In this document: positions 1-8,719 of the stretch, piece after piece
How the letters are laid out: every line of letters starts with the position of its first letter
Position numbering within the stretch: the stretch's first letter is position 1
Assembly: GCF_021134715.1 (NCBI RefSeq)
Contig: NC_060028.1
Span: forward strand, 2,812,501 to 2,876,500
DNA length: 64,000 bases
Origin: Daphnia pulex
Taxonomy: Eukaryota > Arthropoda > Branchiopoda > Diplostraca > Daphniidae
Direction: 5' to 3'
The notes under the pieces: generated by a model
What the model saw: only the letters and a program-made list of their open reading frames with translations
What the model was told of the DNA's origin: nothing
Databases searched by the model: none
Position numbers and translations under genes: made by a program

Positions 1-1
1 A

Positions 2-1654
2 AATAGGAACGTAGTAAATGGTAAAACGTATAGTTACATTCAGAAGCCCACTGGACAAGGAAAATGGATGTCAATATCAGAATACTCCGTAGTGAATTGT
101 TTAGCTCAGGATATAGAATTAAGACAGGAAAATAAAGATGGACCAATACTATCCCCATTTGGAGCGCATAATGTGTCACTCGAAGCAGAGAACTTATTCA
201 TCAATCATAACACACTCGTATGGCATAAGCCAAATCACGGCTACAGCGCCCACAACTGTAAGCCGAAAACACAATTCATCAGTATGGGCCGACTATCACT
301 TATCACCGTGGAAACCGACACCAAGACGTTAAACCTAACAAGGACAGGAAGATTATTGGATTCAGAAAAGCAGATAGAAATTTTGTTCGACCCAAAGCCA
401 ACATTTATCTGTACGAATATTAACAACGCCTACAAAGTAACAGGCATTCCTGATACCTATGTGGTTTTTGGAGATAACGTAGAGAAATATTTTCCCCCGA
501 TACTTCTAAAACGACAACGTATGAAACGACAAACAGCACCATCTGAAACAGGCGATCACTCATTATCACTCGCCTGGGGACATATTAATTCACTTGCATT
601 CTTTCCGCCGACTGAATTCGATGAACAATTCGAGAATAAGGACTATGTGGTGACAACATCAGCAGTTGAAAATCCACTTTTCTTAATGCCACGTGTGCCA
701 CCGTTCGATGCGTCTAAATGGCACGAATTAGGCATTTGGCCTGACACACAACAGCAGTTCGATTATTCACCGGATCAGTCCATTAGTTTCGTCTTCAACA
801 AAACTCGTTATTGTCTTACTGTGAATAAACCAGACTACTTACTCTTCAAAGATTGCTCAAAATCCTTTTCGACTTGGATCTATGATGCATATCGTATGTA
901 TTTCATGGAAGCCGAGACGAAAGGTTGTCTCACAGCAGTAAAAGATAAAGTAGAACTTCTACCTTGTGAAATGGAACCCCACTCCATCAGACAAATGTGG
1001 AAATTCGAATTTAAGAACTTGGACGAGACATTTCGTCTAACGTATCCTAACATCACAATAGAAGAATGGGAATTCGTACAAGAAGAACTTCAGAGCAGAC
1101 CACCAGAAAGTGATACAGAAATAGAAGATTTATTTAATTGGGGAAGTTTCATACAGAAGACGAAAAGGAAGGAAAATAAAATGAATTCAACTTGTTTGAC
1201 TCATGCAAGAGATATGCGAACTATAACACTAGAACGGTGTACCAAACAAGACGCAGATTATTTCAAGCAAAATCAAATGTTCGAGTATGCTACAGACTAT
1301 ACCATTAGGAAATTCACCTCTAATATGTGCCTACATATAGATCATTTTCTACATGGTTCTCTACCATCATTGAAACCATGCAACAAAAATAGTATGAGAT
1401 GGGGAATCAATGAATTGACAGGACAGTTTATGGAATTACACTCCCTTTGGTGTATTGAAAACCTCAAAGGACGACTATACTTAGGACGTTGCAACGACGA
1501 CCAAAAGCCACGAAGTCAGAAATGGAAATTTGAGTACCACAGTCCTATGTTAGTAAATTCGACAGATTCCCCCCGTCTTACTCCATCTGTGATGTTGGAA
1601 TGGCATAGCAATTTTTCATATCTATGCTATGCCATTCCCCCCCCCCCCCGTTGA
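2..1654 (+). CDS. Envelope-type glycoprotein, 5' part (partial, ends at in-frame TGA)
   Basis: The frame is open from the left edge (no start codon needed before position 68), so the N terminus is missing. The product is cysteine-rich with many N-x-S/T sites. A dibasic RMKR site (about nt 518-529) looks like a furin-type processing site and is followed by a moderately hydrophobic stretch. Between about nt 800 and 1540 there are repeated C-L-T/C-L-H and Q-x-W elements (QMW, QKW, paired cysteines) typical of ricin-B-type beta-trefoil lectin folds. The frame ends at TGA 1652-1654, directly after a hairpin and a run of 13 C, but the same frame reopens at once and continues to 3673. It is therefore probably one gene broken by a single stop. 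Role by family: particle surface attachment and membrane fusion; its viral relative is not identified. It could also be a cellular-type glycoprotein, but the LTR context argues against that. Confidence 0.7.
   Translation, partial: NRNVVNGKTYSYIQKPTGQGKWMSISEYSVVNCLAQDIELRQENKDGPILSPFGAHNVSLEAENLFINHNTLVWHKPNHGYSAHNCKPKTQFISMGRLSLITVETDTKTLNLTRTGRLLDSEKQIEILFDPKPTFICTNINNAYKVTGIPDTYVVFGDNVEKYFPPILLKRQRMKRQTAPSETGDHSLSLAWGHINSLAFFPPTEFDEQFENKDYVVTTSAVENPLFLMPRVPPFDASKWHELGIWPDTQQQFDYSPDQSISFVFNKTRYCLTVNKPDYLLFKDCSKSFSTWIYDAYRMYFMEAETKGCLTAVKDKVELLPCEMEPHSIRQMWKFEFKNLDETFRLTYPNITIEEWEFVQEELQSRPPESDTEIEDLFNWGSFIQKTKRKENKMNSTCLTHARDMRTITLERCTKQDADYFKQNQMFEYATDYTIRKFTSNMCLHIDHFLHGSLPSLKPCNKNSMRWGINELTGQFMELHSLWCIENLKGRLYLGRCNDDQKPRSQKWKFEYHSPMLVNSTDSPRLTPSVMLEWHSNFSYLCYAIPPPPR
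1597..1649 (+). repeat. Perfect 14-bp hairpin followed by 13 C, just before the env stop
   Basis: Arm 1597-1610 (GGAATGGCATAGCA) is the exact reverse complement of 1625-1638, with a 14-base loop. A run of 13 C (1637-1649) starts in the right arm and ends three bases before TGA 1652-1654. A local template-switch duplication could have made the second arm. A C run is also the classic place for length errors in sequencing or replication. Confidence 0.85.
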
Positions 1655-3673
1655 CTCCAATCATTCAACAATACGATAGACGAAGAAGACAACACAACAA
1701 CAACGCCTAAACCAACTACTAGTACCACGTCTACAACGACAACGCCTAAGCCGACTACAAGTACTACAACTACAACAACGCCTAAACCGACTACAAGTAC
1801 TACAACTACAACAACGTCAAAGCCGACTACAACACCTACGTCTACAACAACGTCAAAGCCGACTACGCCAACTACGACGACTACGCTTAAGCCAACTACG
1901 TCTGCTACGACCACGACAACTACGCCAAAGCCCACTACATTTACGACTACAACGACGCCGAAACCAACTACGTCTACTACGTCTACAACAACGCCGACGC
2001 CCACTACATCAACTACGATTACGACGACTATACCAAAACCCACTACGTCAACTACTACTACTACGACTACGCCGATTCTAACCACATCTACAACGTCTTC
2101 AACGACGACTACAGTTACATCGACTACATCTAAAACAACCACTCCGTCGCCAACGACAACCACGCCAACAACAACCACATCCACTACGTCTCCAACGACG
2201 ACCACGGATACGCCGACGACAACCTCAGCAACAACAACTTCAACGACGACCGTGGCGACCACAACCGCCATGGAAAGAAAAATAAATCCGGCAACACAAC
2301 CTGCAATACCACCAATGTTTCCAGAGCCAGCACAGTCAACCATTTCTTCAGAAACTCCGACAACTCAACAGCAGACACCTATACCTATGAATAATTCCGA
2401 CGTTTTTTCAGCAGTTTTTTCAGTACAGCCAGAACCAGAACAACCGGAGATTGACAGTTTATATCTGAACGAGTCTTCTTTAGATGCCGCGATATGGGTG
2501 GAAGAACCAGTCGAGAAAGTCGCCTACTATGACACTTCGACTGCCACATACCCGGAAATGACAAGACCAACCACAACGATACATCGCGTAACGAAAGCAA
2601 TCAATTCTTCCGCTGACGACTATTCTGGATACAACCCATCACAGAACGCAACTAACCCTGTAGCAATAGACCGAAAGACAATAAGTGAATTTATGGCACC
2701 AATCATACAGTCGTTTCACGAACAGTTCAAACAACATCTCGAAATCCAACATGAAAACGAACTCGCTAGAGAGATTCGTCAAATGTATTGTCAAGTGTCA
2801 GTGCTACGCAGACTACAGGCAGTGACCCTGTCACAAACCAACGGATTATTGGCCGCTTCTGTGTTAGAATTACCAACATGCTCACGTTTACAAGGTTTAG
2901 GTCAATCTTTACTTTTACAGGAATGTGAAAGAGTTCAAGTTTTTGTAATAGCAAAAGAGACAAAATGTGGTTATCAGCCACTAACAGTGTACAACAACAA
3001 GAATTATACAATAGGAACCGATGGATGGTCCATTCACCCATTCTCCAACTGTTTTTGGAAATCTAACCTTGTCAACCTAAATGGAAAAACATACCACTGG
3101 GAGCATAATGTTACCTATAGTGGTTGGATGGAACAAATACCAACCATTCACACGCCTAATCTAAACCTAGTTTCTGAATTTAAAGAACTTCCATTAAACG
3201 ACTTTGACTATGCACTAAAAGGACACCCTGCTCATTCAACAGCTGACACGGAAAACCTTAACGTTTTGACTGAACTTATTGGACGAATAGAGGAGACACA
3301 CGACAACTCTTTGTCCGGAATGATTATGTCCGAAAAACGTGACAGCAGAATTGGCGAAATGTTTTCTTGGACAGACTATTTAAAAATTATCATATTCTCA
3401 ACAATCGGTTTCGTGATGTTTATCCTAGTGATGTATATATTCGCCCGCGTAAACCCTTTCCCCGCACTGGTAGATTCGTTTCGACGAAAGTGGTTAGAAA
3501 GGAAGAATCAGCTAGATACCGAAGGAGTGCCCCTAGAACAGCTTCAACCAATGACAGCTTCCGCACCACAAGTGATTATTTCCGGTGACGTGTACCCCTA
3601 TGTGGTAAACCCCGGTGCACCGATAGATAGAATGCCGAGACCAAATAGTTTTCTCAACCGAATCCAGCTCTAA
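1655..3673 (+). CDS. Envelope-type glycoprotein, 3' part: mucin-like stretch, stalk, membrane anchor
   Basis: Same reading frame as the preceding part, separated only by the TGA at 1652-1654; an internal ATG exists at 2252, but the frame is open from 1655. First comes a threonine/proline/lysine-rich mucin-like stretch (about 1690-2265). Then follow a Pro/Glu/Thr linker and, from about 2650, a conserved-looking stalk with helical heptad-like stretches. A cysteine cluster with a G-W-S-I-H-P motif and a C-F-W motif (about 3020-3060) comes next. One hydrophobic membrane helix lies at about 3385-3450, followed by a basic stop-transfer R-R-K-W and a cytoplasmic tail of about 70 residues. This layout (ectodomain, single C-terminal anchor, short tail) is that of a type I viral or retroelement envelope protein. 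The stop gap makes function doubtful unless it is read through or is a sequencing error near the C run. Confidence 0.7.
   Translation, partial: LQSFNNTIDEEDNTTTTPKPTTSTTSTTTTPKPTTSTTTTTTPKPTTSTTTTTTSKPTTTPTSTTTSKPTTPTTTTTLKPTTSATTTTTTPKPTTFTTTTTPKPTTSTTSTTTPTPTTSTTITTTIPKPTTSTTTTTTTPILTTSTTSSTTTTVTSTTSKTTTPSPTTTTPTTTTSTTSPTTTTDTPTTTSATTTSTTTVATTTAMERKINPATQPAIPPMFPEPAQSTISSETPTTQQQTPIPMNNSDVFSAVFSVQPEPEQPEIDSLYLNESSLDAAIWVEEPVEKVAYYDTSTATYPEMTRPTTTIHRVTKAINSSADDYSGYNPSQNATNPVAIDRKTISEFMAPIIQSFHEQFKQHLEIQHENELAREIRQMYCQVSVLRRLQAVTLSQTNGLLAASVLELPTCSRLQGLGQSLLLQECERVQVFVIAKETKCGYQPLTVYNNKNYTIGTDGWSIHPFSNCFWKSNLVNLNGKTYHWEHNVTYSGWMEQIPTIHTPNLNLVSEFKELPLNDFDYALKGHPAHSTADTENLNVLTELIGRIEETHDNSLSGMIMSEKRDSRIGEMFSWTDYLKIIIFSTIGFVMFILVMYIFARVNPFPALVDSFRRKWLERKNQLDTEGVPLEQLQPMTASAPQVIISGDVYPYVVNPGAPIDRMPRPNSFLNRIQL
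1690..2265 (+). repeat. Degenerate Thr-Thr-Lys-Pro coding repeat (mucin-like)
   Basis: Imperfect tandem repeats of ACG/ACA/ACT codons with recurrent P-K-P-T-T units inside the env frame. Predicted to be heavily O-glycosylated and extended. The opposite strand is open by composition only and gives a valine-rich pseudo-frame. Confidence 0.85.
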
Positions 3674-3770
3674 AAACCATTCACTACATATTCACCTATT
3701 TTACCATGCACCTGTAGTTAGTTTTAGTTTAACAGTGCACCAATTTAAACTTTGTCTACATCATATAGAA

Positions 3771-5315
3771 ATGAATCAAGAAGACTTTCCCGCAGAACCG
3801 TCCGAGCATCGGAAAATTTGGAGCTTCACAACCGTGCACATGAGCCGAAGACGAAGTGGTTATTTTCGCCATAGAATTGAGCGCGAGATACCCAAGGTAC
3901 ATGAACTTGTTTTAATGGACGATGGCGATGCTTTATCTATGTGGCTAGACCGACACCCAGAAGACGTCGAGAATCGTTTTCGCTTAAAAACGCCACTCTT
4001 AGTAGCAATTAAACATGATGCATATGAGTGTTTCCAAGTGCTTCTACAACGGGATGCGAATATAGAGGAATATAATCCACAAAACGAAACAGCACTCCTG
4101 ATAGCTGTGCGTCTGAATAGGATGAGAATGGTGGACGACCTAATTGCTCGGGATGCCAGCATCCTACCAGAAGATAGGATGGCTAGGACAGTGACCGAAA
4201 TTCTAATTTCTAGAGACGACGTGGAGACATTGAAGTTACTCCACATCCAAAGGGGAAATCTCTTGGACCACGACTTGCATAACGAAGAATTTCCACTAAC
4301 ATTGGCTATTAGCCATCAAGCGCGAAAATGCATCGACTACATCCTCAGCTTAAAACCAAAAGCACAATCTTTTCTAATCCGGAGAAAATACAACTGCCCG
4401 ATATCAGCAGCAATTCGAAGAAATTTTTTTGTAAGGACAATGGAACAACTTGTGACCTTCGAAGAATTCCCATACATTGTGAACAAGAGGATCCACAAAT
4501 CAGTTTCCTACATTCATCTAGCCGTTAAAAAAGGACGCCCAGACATAGTGAAAATTTTACTTCAAAATGGAGCTATGGTCAATCTACTAGATAACAACGG
4601 AAATACACCAGCCCATTATGTAAGTGACATTCCCACTTTAAAAATTCTGATAGCAAACAAAGCCCGCCTAGACGTAGTGAATAAGTTTGACCTCACTCCC
4701 ATGATGACCACAGCAAAGGAACAACGCAACAGCATTTACCAATACCTTCGCTTGTACAATATCAAAACCCAAGTGAAACAAAACCCAGTAGTAACAGTCA
4801 GTAAACCAACCATCCACGACCGTTTCGGAAAATACTACCGCGAACGAATCCGCGAAATCAATGAAATGCTTGTGGCTAAGGCAAACTTCAGACCAGATTA
4901 TGAAGACTTACCAAAATTATCGTGTGAGATGCCACCCCTAGAAGAACTAGATGTACCCAAATTTGAATTCTGTGGGATACCTTTCAAGGGCTGGGAGGCT
5001 CCAGTGGAAGCCACAGCCACCCAACAGAATACTACTGAAGTCGAGACTACTGTTTCAGCTTCCAGTAGCAAGGATGGAATGAGTCGTCACGACGAAACGA
5101 CTCCGGTTTTAAAAGTTCGGAACCTGAAACGTTTGCAGGGAGAAAAGCGTATAAGCTTGCCTCTCCCACCTGGCTGTCGGTATATTAATACCGAACCCAT
5201 GGAGTTAAGTGGATCTGAAGAAAGCGATCTCGAAAGAGAAATCCTTTTCGATAAAGACCGTACATTTGCTAAGTACACCGGAGACGACCTTAGTGAATTT
5301 GGAGATGATAACTAA
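3771..5315 (+). CDS. Ankyrin-repeat accessory protein of the retroelement (copy 1, intact)
   Basis: 514 residues from the first ATG (3771); the frame is open slightly further upstream but only from a GTG. It starts 97 bases after the env stop. About six or seven ankyrin repeats cover residues 50-350: examples are the T-P-L-L-V-A-I-K, E-T-A-L-L-I-A-V and N-G-N-T-P-A-H-Y segments followed by L-L-x-x-x-A-x-I/V turns. After the repeats come a basic linker, an acidic C-terminal region containing E-E-L-x-x-P-K-F-E-F, and a Ser/Glu/Asp-rich end. There is no signal peptide or membrane helix, so it is probably cytoplasmic or nuclear. A second intact copy (8720-10126) and a relic (10697-10849) show that the gene belongs to the element. 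Multi-ankyrin accessory proteins in insect polydnaviruses act as NF-kappaB inhibitor mimics; that role here is only an analogy. Copy 1 has a T-rich codon insertion (RNFFV) relative to copy 2. Confidence 0.85.
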   Translation: MNQEDFPAEPSEHRKIWSFTTVHMSRRRSGYFRHRIEREIPKVHELVLMDDGDALSMWLDRHPEDVENRFRLKTPLLVAIKHDAYECFQVLLQRDANIEEYNPQNETALLIAVRLNRMRMVDDLIARDASILPEDRMARTVTEILISRDDVETLKLLHIQRGNLLDHDLHNEEFPLTLAISHQARKCIDYILSLKPKAQSFLIRRKYNCPISAAIRRNFFVRTMEQLVTFEEFPYIVNKRIHKSVSYIHLAVKKGRPDIVKILLQNGAMVNLLDNNGNTPAHYVSDIPTLKILIANKARLDVVNKFDLTPMMTTAKEQRNSIYQYLRLYNIKTQVKQNPVVTVSKPTIHDRFGKYYRERIREINEMLVAKANFRPDYEDLPKLSCEMPPLEELDVPKFEFCGIPFKGWEAPVEATATQQNTTEVETTVSASSSKDGMSRHDETTPVLKVRNLKRLQGEKRISLPLPPGCRYINTEPMELSGSEESDLEREILFDKDRTFAKYTGDDLSEFGDDN

Positions 5316-5846
5316 CTATGTCATCTAAATTGATCACTTTAGAAATTTTCTTCTTTCACGCACCACTTGCCCGTTTCACCACTGAATTACTTTTCCAAAT
5401 TTTACTGAACTAATTGATCCAATACTATAGAAATTAATTTTCAAAGAACATAACTAACTAATTGATCCATTTCCACATATCACTAATTTCAAAATTTTAC
5501 TGCACTAGTTGAACTTTTAGCTATTAACTTCCGAAATTAACTATAGTACTTCGTTCATTTTTTTTTCCGACTCAAAATTTCTCTATAAATTTCCAAAATT
5601 TTATCTATGAACTAATTGATTCAATTAAAACAATTATTTTCCCCCATAGACCAAATTTCACCTCTAAAATAACCCATGTATTGCACAAGAACTTCGCACT
5701 CTTGACACACAACAGTTAAACAAAATGGTCAAGGAAAACTATTTATGGCACCTTTTAACTTCGTTAAGCCTACTCATCTTAACACTTCATTAATTAATAA
5801 GAAAACAAAAAACGAGTAATTAAATATCCAACGGTAAACACTACCG
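5316..5846 (+). other. AT-rich spacer between ankyrin and acidic genes
   Basis: No coding frame. It contains recurring short units such as CTAATTGATCCA (several copies, about 5405-5470) and T-rich tracts. The stretch around 5690-5740 is recognisably homologous to 10330-10370 after the second ankyrin copy, so this spacer is part of the element. Confidence 0.7.
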
Positions 5847-5855
5847 TATATAAAG
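5847..5855 (+). promoter_or_regulatory. TATA box candidate for the acidic gene
   Basis: TATATAAAG lies 46 bases before ATG 5901 in an otherwise gene-free spacer. It would give a very short leader, with a start near 5880. This suggests an internal promoter in the element rather than use of the LTR only; alternatively the gene is expressed by splicing. Confidence 0.4.
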
Positions 5856-5900
5856 AAATGACTTCCAAAGTCAAAACCAACAGTCGTCTAAAAAATTCAC

Positions 5901-6695
5901 ATGATGGCTGAACAAAGAACAATTCTCGAAAAGACTTTCGCCTTGACGAGTCAACAACAGGAGGGTACAGTTACCCTTTTGGAATTGACGGTAGAATTAC
6001 GCAAAATCCCGGCGACAGTAGAGCGCCAAAGCGACCAGCCTAATGGGCCAATCGTGATAGCCACCACTCGCAGATATGCGCAAGGACAAATTTTGGTTGA
6101 CAGAGATGTCACTGAAGTGGAAGAAGAAGCTCCAGCTGAAACCGAAGAGGCGGCAACAGTCCCTGTCGGGATAGCCCGCCAAGAGATCATCGACTTGACA
6201 GCATCAGACGATGAAGAATCAGAAGAAACGCCGTCAGAACACGACAGCGAAACCACAGAAAGGAATCCGAATCTGGAGGACATAGAAGAGCGCTCGGAAG
6301 AACATGGCGATTCAGCAGACCCGCATCCGCCGGACGAGGAAACAGCATCGGGAAATGGTGGTGAGCCAGACGAAGACAGCCAAGACCGCGCCTGGCCGGA
6401 CTCGCCACCACCATCACCACCACCATACTCACCAGAACCTCCTTCACGACGACGAGATTCGGACCGACGTAGAGAATTCCGTGACGGAGTACGATCGCCA
6501 TCACCGCCAGGTTACATGCCCTCGTACTATTTACAAAATTTGTATTCCCCACCGATACTTCTTCGTAGTGAGGAGGAGTATCGTCACCACCGTCGAGAGC
6601 TGATACGTCAGCATAATAGAGACTGCTTAGACTTATACTATAAGTATAAGTTTTATTCACAGCAGTTGAAGCGAGCCCGACGACAATATTATTGA
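5901..6695 (+). CDS. Acidic/proline-rich accessory protein with SIM-like and PPxY motifs
   Basis: 264 residues. The family is not recognised. Residues 1-75 look folded (V-E-L-R-K-I-P and R-R-Y-A-Q-G-Q-I-L-V segments). Residues 95-107 read E-I-I-D-L-T followed by an acidic run, the classic form of a SUMO-interaction motif. An E/D/S-rich region follows. Then a proline-rich part contains P-P-P-Y at 173-176, the form of a late-domain or WW-ligand motif that recruits Nedd4-type ligases. An Arg-rich part and a Tyr/Arg-rich C-terminal 55 residues end the protein. The SIM-like and PPPY motifs are both present in the broken copy at 7366-8047, which supports their importance. It follows the ankyrin gene and precedes the polypurine tract, the position of accessory genes in complex retroviruses. 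Function unknown; a transcription-regulatory or host-protein-recruiting role is a guess. Confidence 0.75.
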   Translation: MMAEQRTILEKTFALTSQQQEGTVTLLELTVELRKIPATVERQSDQPNGPIVIATTRRYAQGQILVDRDVTEVEEEAPAETEEAATVPVGIARQEIIDLTASDDEESEETPSEHDSETTERNPNLEDIEERSEEHGDSADPHPPDEETASGNGGEPDEDSQDRAWPDSPPPSPPPYSPEPPSRRRDSDRRREFRDGVRSPSPPGYMPSYYLQNLYSPPILLRSEEEYRHHRRELIRQHNRDCLDLYYKYKFYSQQLKRARRQYY

Positions 6696-6984
6696 GTCGT
6701 CTAGCTCTACATGGTGATGGTTTTTAACTTTAAAACTTTTGAATTACTTTTGAAATTACTTACGCATTTAAACTCTTGATAACCTTTTAATTACTTACGT
6801 ATTAAACGTTATACTTATAATTTACTTGTGTATGGTGATGGTAGCTATTTACAAATATGTTTTATCTTATACATGTTAAACTTCAAACTATTAATACAAC
6901 CGATTAGAATAGCAGCAAAATGGAAAATGACTTGAACAATGTGTTTACTTGTATATTCTTCCCACCCACCAAAACAGTACCACC
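6696..6984 (+). other. 3' non-coding region before the polypurine tract
   Basis: AT-rich, no frame. Its last about 90 bases (from a TTAGAATAGCAGCAAA unit through CAGTACCACC) recur almost unchanged before LTR B, so they are the conserved 3' internal end of the element. TGGTGATGGT occurs twice (about 6711 and 6833). Confidence 0.6.
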
Positions 6985-6998
6985 GGGAAGGGGAGGAG
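6985..6998 (+). other. Polypurine tract of LTR A
   Basis: GGGAAGGGGAGGAG directly abuts the TGTAACA start of the LTR, as expected for the plus-strand primer of an LTR retroelement. The identical tract sits before LTR B. Confidence 0.8.
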
Positions 6999-7365
6999 TG
7001 TAACAACTCGCCCCACCCACTTCACACTTCTGGTAGAGGCCAAGCAACTCGCACCTGCTTGACGCTCTATTAGACATTATGTATCAGCACCTGTTGTCCT
7101 TTCTCTTCATTGGCCGTGACTGATCACTGGACCAAATCACCTACTTTCCTCTCTTTGTATTTCTCTATTGGACCATAACCATTGGTTATGGTGCAATATG
7201 TTTCCCCGAGTTTCTCTTTGTCTTCCCCTACTATAAAAGCCCGACGTCTGCCTAGTCCTGGAAGATCGTCACCGGCAACTGACCCTTCAATATCTGGTAA
7301 ATACAACCTTCGAAAAGTCTCTTATTGTGTGATATCTCTTATTGAGTATTGTGTGTATCATCACA
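6999..7365 (+). repeat. LTR A (3' LTR of the first element)
   Basis: 367 bp, TGTAACA...ATCACA. It is closely similar along its length to LTR B, and similarity stops exactly after ATCACA, which fixes the 3' end. It contains a 21-bp palindrome around an inverted CCAAT box (7172-7192) and a TATA box TATAAAAG at 7232-7239. A PBS does not follow; instead the acidic gene fragment starts at once, so the internal region to the right is deleted. Confidence 0.85.
7172..7192 (+). promoter_or_regulatory. Palindromic CCAAT element of LTR A
   Basis: ACCATAACCA-T-TGGTTATGGT: two perfect 10-base arms around one base, 60 bases upstream of the TATA box. The same palindrome with the same spacing is in LTR B (8525-8545; TATA 8585-8592). 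Confidence 0.65.
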
Positions 7366-8047
7366 CCCTCTTGGATTTGTCAGTTGAGTTGCGCAAAATA
7401 CCGGCGACGGTAGAACAACAAGACAACCAGTACAATGGACCAGTCATCATAACAACGACTCGCCGATACGCCCAAGGCCAAATACTGGTCGACGGCGATC
7501 TTACAGAAGTAGAAGAAACCGAAGTTCCAGCTGAACCAGAGGAAACGGCAGCGGTCCCTGTCGGAATAGCCCGCCAAGAAATAATCGATCTGACGGAGAC
7601 AGACGACGAAAACACAGAAGATACACAATCGGAAGACAGCGACACCACGGAACGTAATCCTGATTTGGCGGACGAAGGCGAGCGCTCAGAGGAGGGCGGC
7701 GATTTGGACCCACATCTGTCGGACGACGACGCAGCGTCAAGAAATAGTGGTGAGCCTGACAGAGATCCCCGAGACGCGCCACCACCATACTCACCAGAGC
7801 CTCCTTCATGACGACGAGAATCGGACCGCCGTAGAACATTCCGTGACGGAATACGATCACCATCACCACCAGGGTATGTTCCGGCCACATATTTACAAAA
7901 TATGTATTCCCCGCCAATACTCCTGCGGAATATCGATTTCATCGGCGTGATTTAATCCGCCAATACAACAGAGACAGCTTGGACTTGTATTACAAATACG
8001 AGTTCCAAGCTCAACAACTAAAACGAGCAAGACGTCAATTTTATTGA
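7366..8047 (+). pseudogene. Second copy of the acidic accessory gene, 5'-truncated and broken
   Basis: Joined directly to LTR A, it lacks the first about 25 residues of the intact copy and has no own ATG; upstream open frame is LTR sequence. The SIM-like E-I-I-D-L-T and the PPPY motif are kept. It is broken by a nonsense codon at 7809-7811 (a CGA-type arginine codon of copy 1 is TGA here) and by a small frame-shifting deletion near 7930. Homology in another frame then runs to the matching stop at 8045-8047. Confidence 0.85.
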
Positions 8048-8349
8048 AAAAATTGATCATTTGATCATTATTATTGTATTGATGTATTTGGTACTGGTTT
8101 ACTTACTGTGGTTCTAATGTTTATTTACTTGTAACCACACATACTTATGCTTAAAATTGGTAATGGTTTACGTACTGTAATACTGATTATTTACTCACTT
8201 TTATTCTGATTACTTACTTACTTAAATAATATCCATGTATTTTTTTTCCACAATATACAACACCTTAGAATAGCAGCAAATTCAAAACTGACTTGAAGAA
8301 TGTGTTTACTTGTGTATTATTCCCCTCCCCCCACCAAAACAGTACCACC
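8048..8349 (+). other. 3' non-coding region before LTR B
   Basis: Counterpart of 6696-6984: AT-rich, with the same TTAGAATAGCAGCAAA unit and CAGTACCACC end. No coding frame. Confidence 0.6.
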
Positions 8350-8363
8350 GGGAAGGGGAGGAG
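8350..8363 (+). other. Polypurine tract of LTR B
   Basis: GGGAAGGGGAGGAG abutting TGTAACA, identical to the tract before LTR A. Confidence 0.8.
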
Positions 8364-8699
8364 TGTAACAACTCGCCCCACCCCCTTCACTTCTAGTAGA
8401 GGCCAAGCAACTCACACCTGCTTGACGCTCTACTAGGCATTCTGCCCCAGCCTTTCTCTTCATTGGCCGTGACTGATCACTGGACCAAATCACCTACTTT
8501 CCTTTCTTTGTATTTCTCTATTTGACCATAACCATTGGTTATGGTGCAATATGTTTCTCCGAGTTTCTCTTTGTCTTCCCTGAATATAAAAGCCCGACGT
8601 CAGCCTAATCGTCACCGGCAGCTGGACCCCTTCTCTTGGTAAATACAACAGTTCTACAAGTTACTCTTTGTATTGTGTGTGTTATTGTGTATCATCACA
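8364..8699 (+). repeat. LTR B
   Basis: 336 bp, TGTAACA...ATCACA, closely similar to LTR A with a few short indels (for instance near 8445 and 8610). It has the same palindromic CCAAT element (8525-8545) and a TATA box TATAAAAG (8585-8592). It is the 3' LTR of the deleted middle element and the 5' LTR of the unit to its right. Confidence 0.85.
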
Positions 8700-8702
8700 A
8701 AT

Positions 8703-8715
8703 TGGTGAACGTGCC
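8703..8715 (+). other. Primer-binding-site candidate
   Basis: TGGTGAACGTGCC begins three bases after the LTR B end. PBSs begin TGG because they pair with the CCA end of a tRNA. The tRNA is not identified. Confidence 0.55.
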
Positions 8716-8719
8716 AGGG

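Noticed and set aside
1627..2343. Valine-rich open frame on the minus strand (238 codons)
   Set aside because: Mirror of the ACN-rich mucin repeat of the env frame; composition alone explains it.
7182..7365. Start of the broken acidic copy inside LTR A
   Set aside because: The frame begins at a TTG in the LTR palindrome and is LTR sequence, not protein homology.
8636..8719. Longer N terminus for ankyrin copy 2
   Set aside because: It needs a TTG start inside LTR B and has no counterpart in copy 1; ATG 8720 is used instead.
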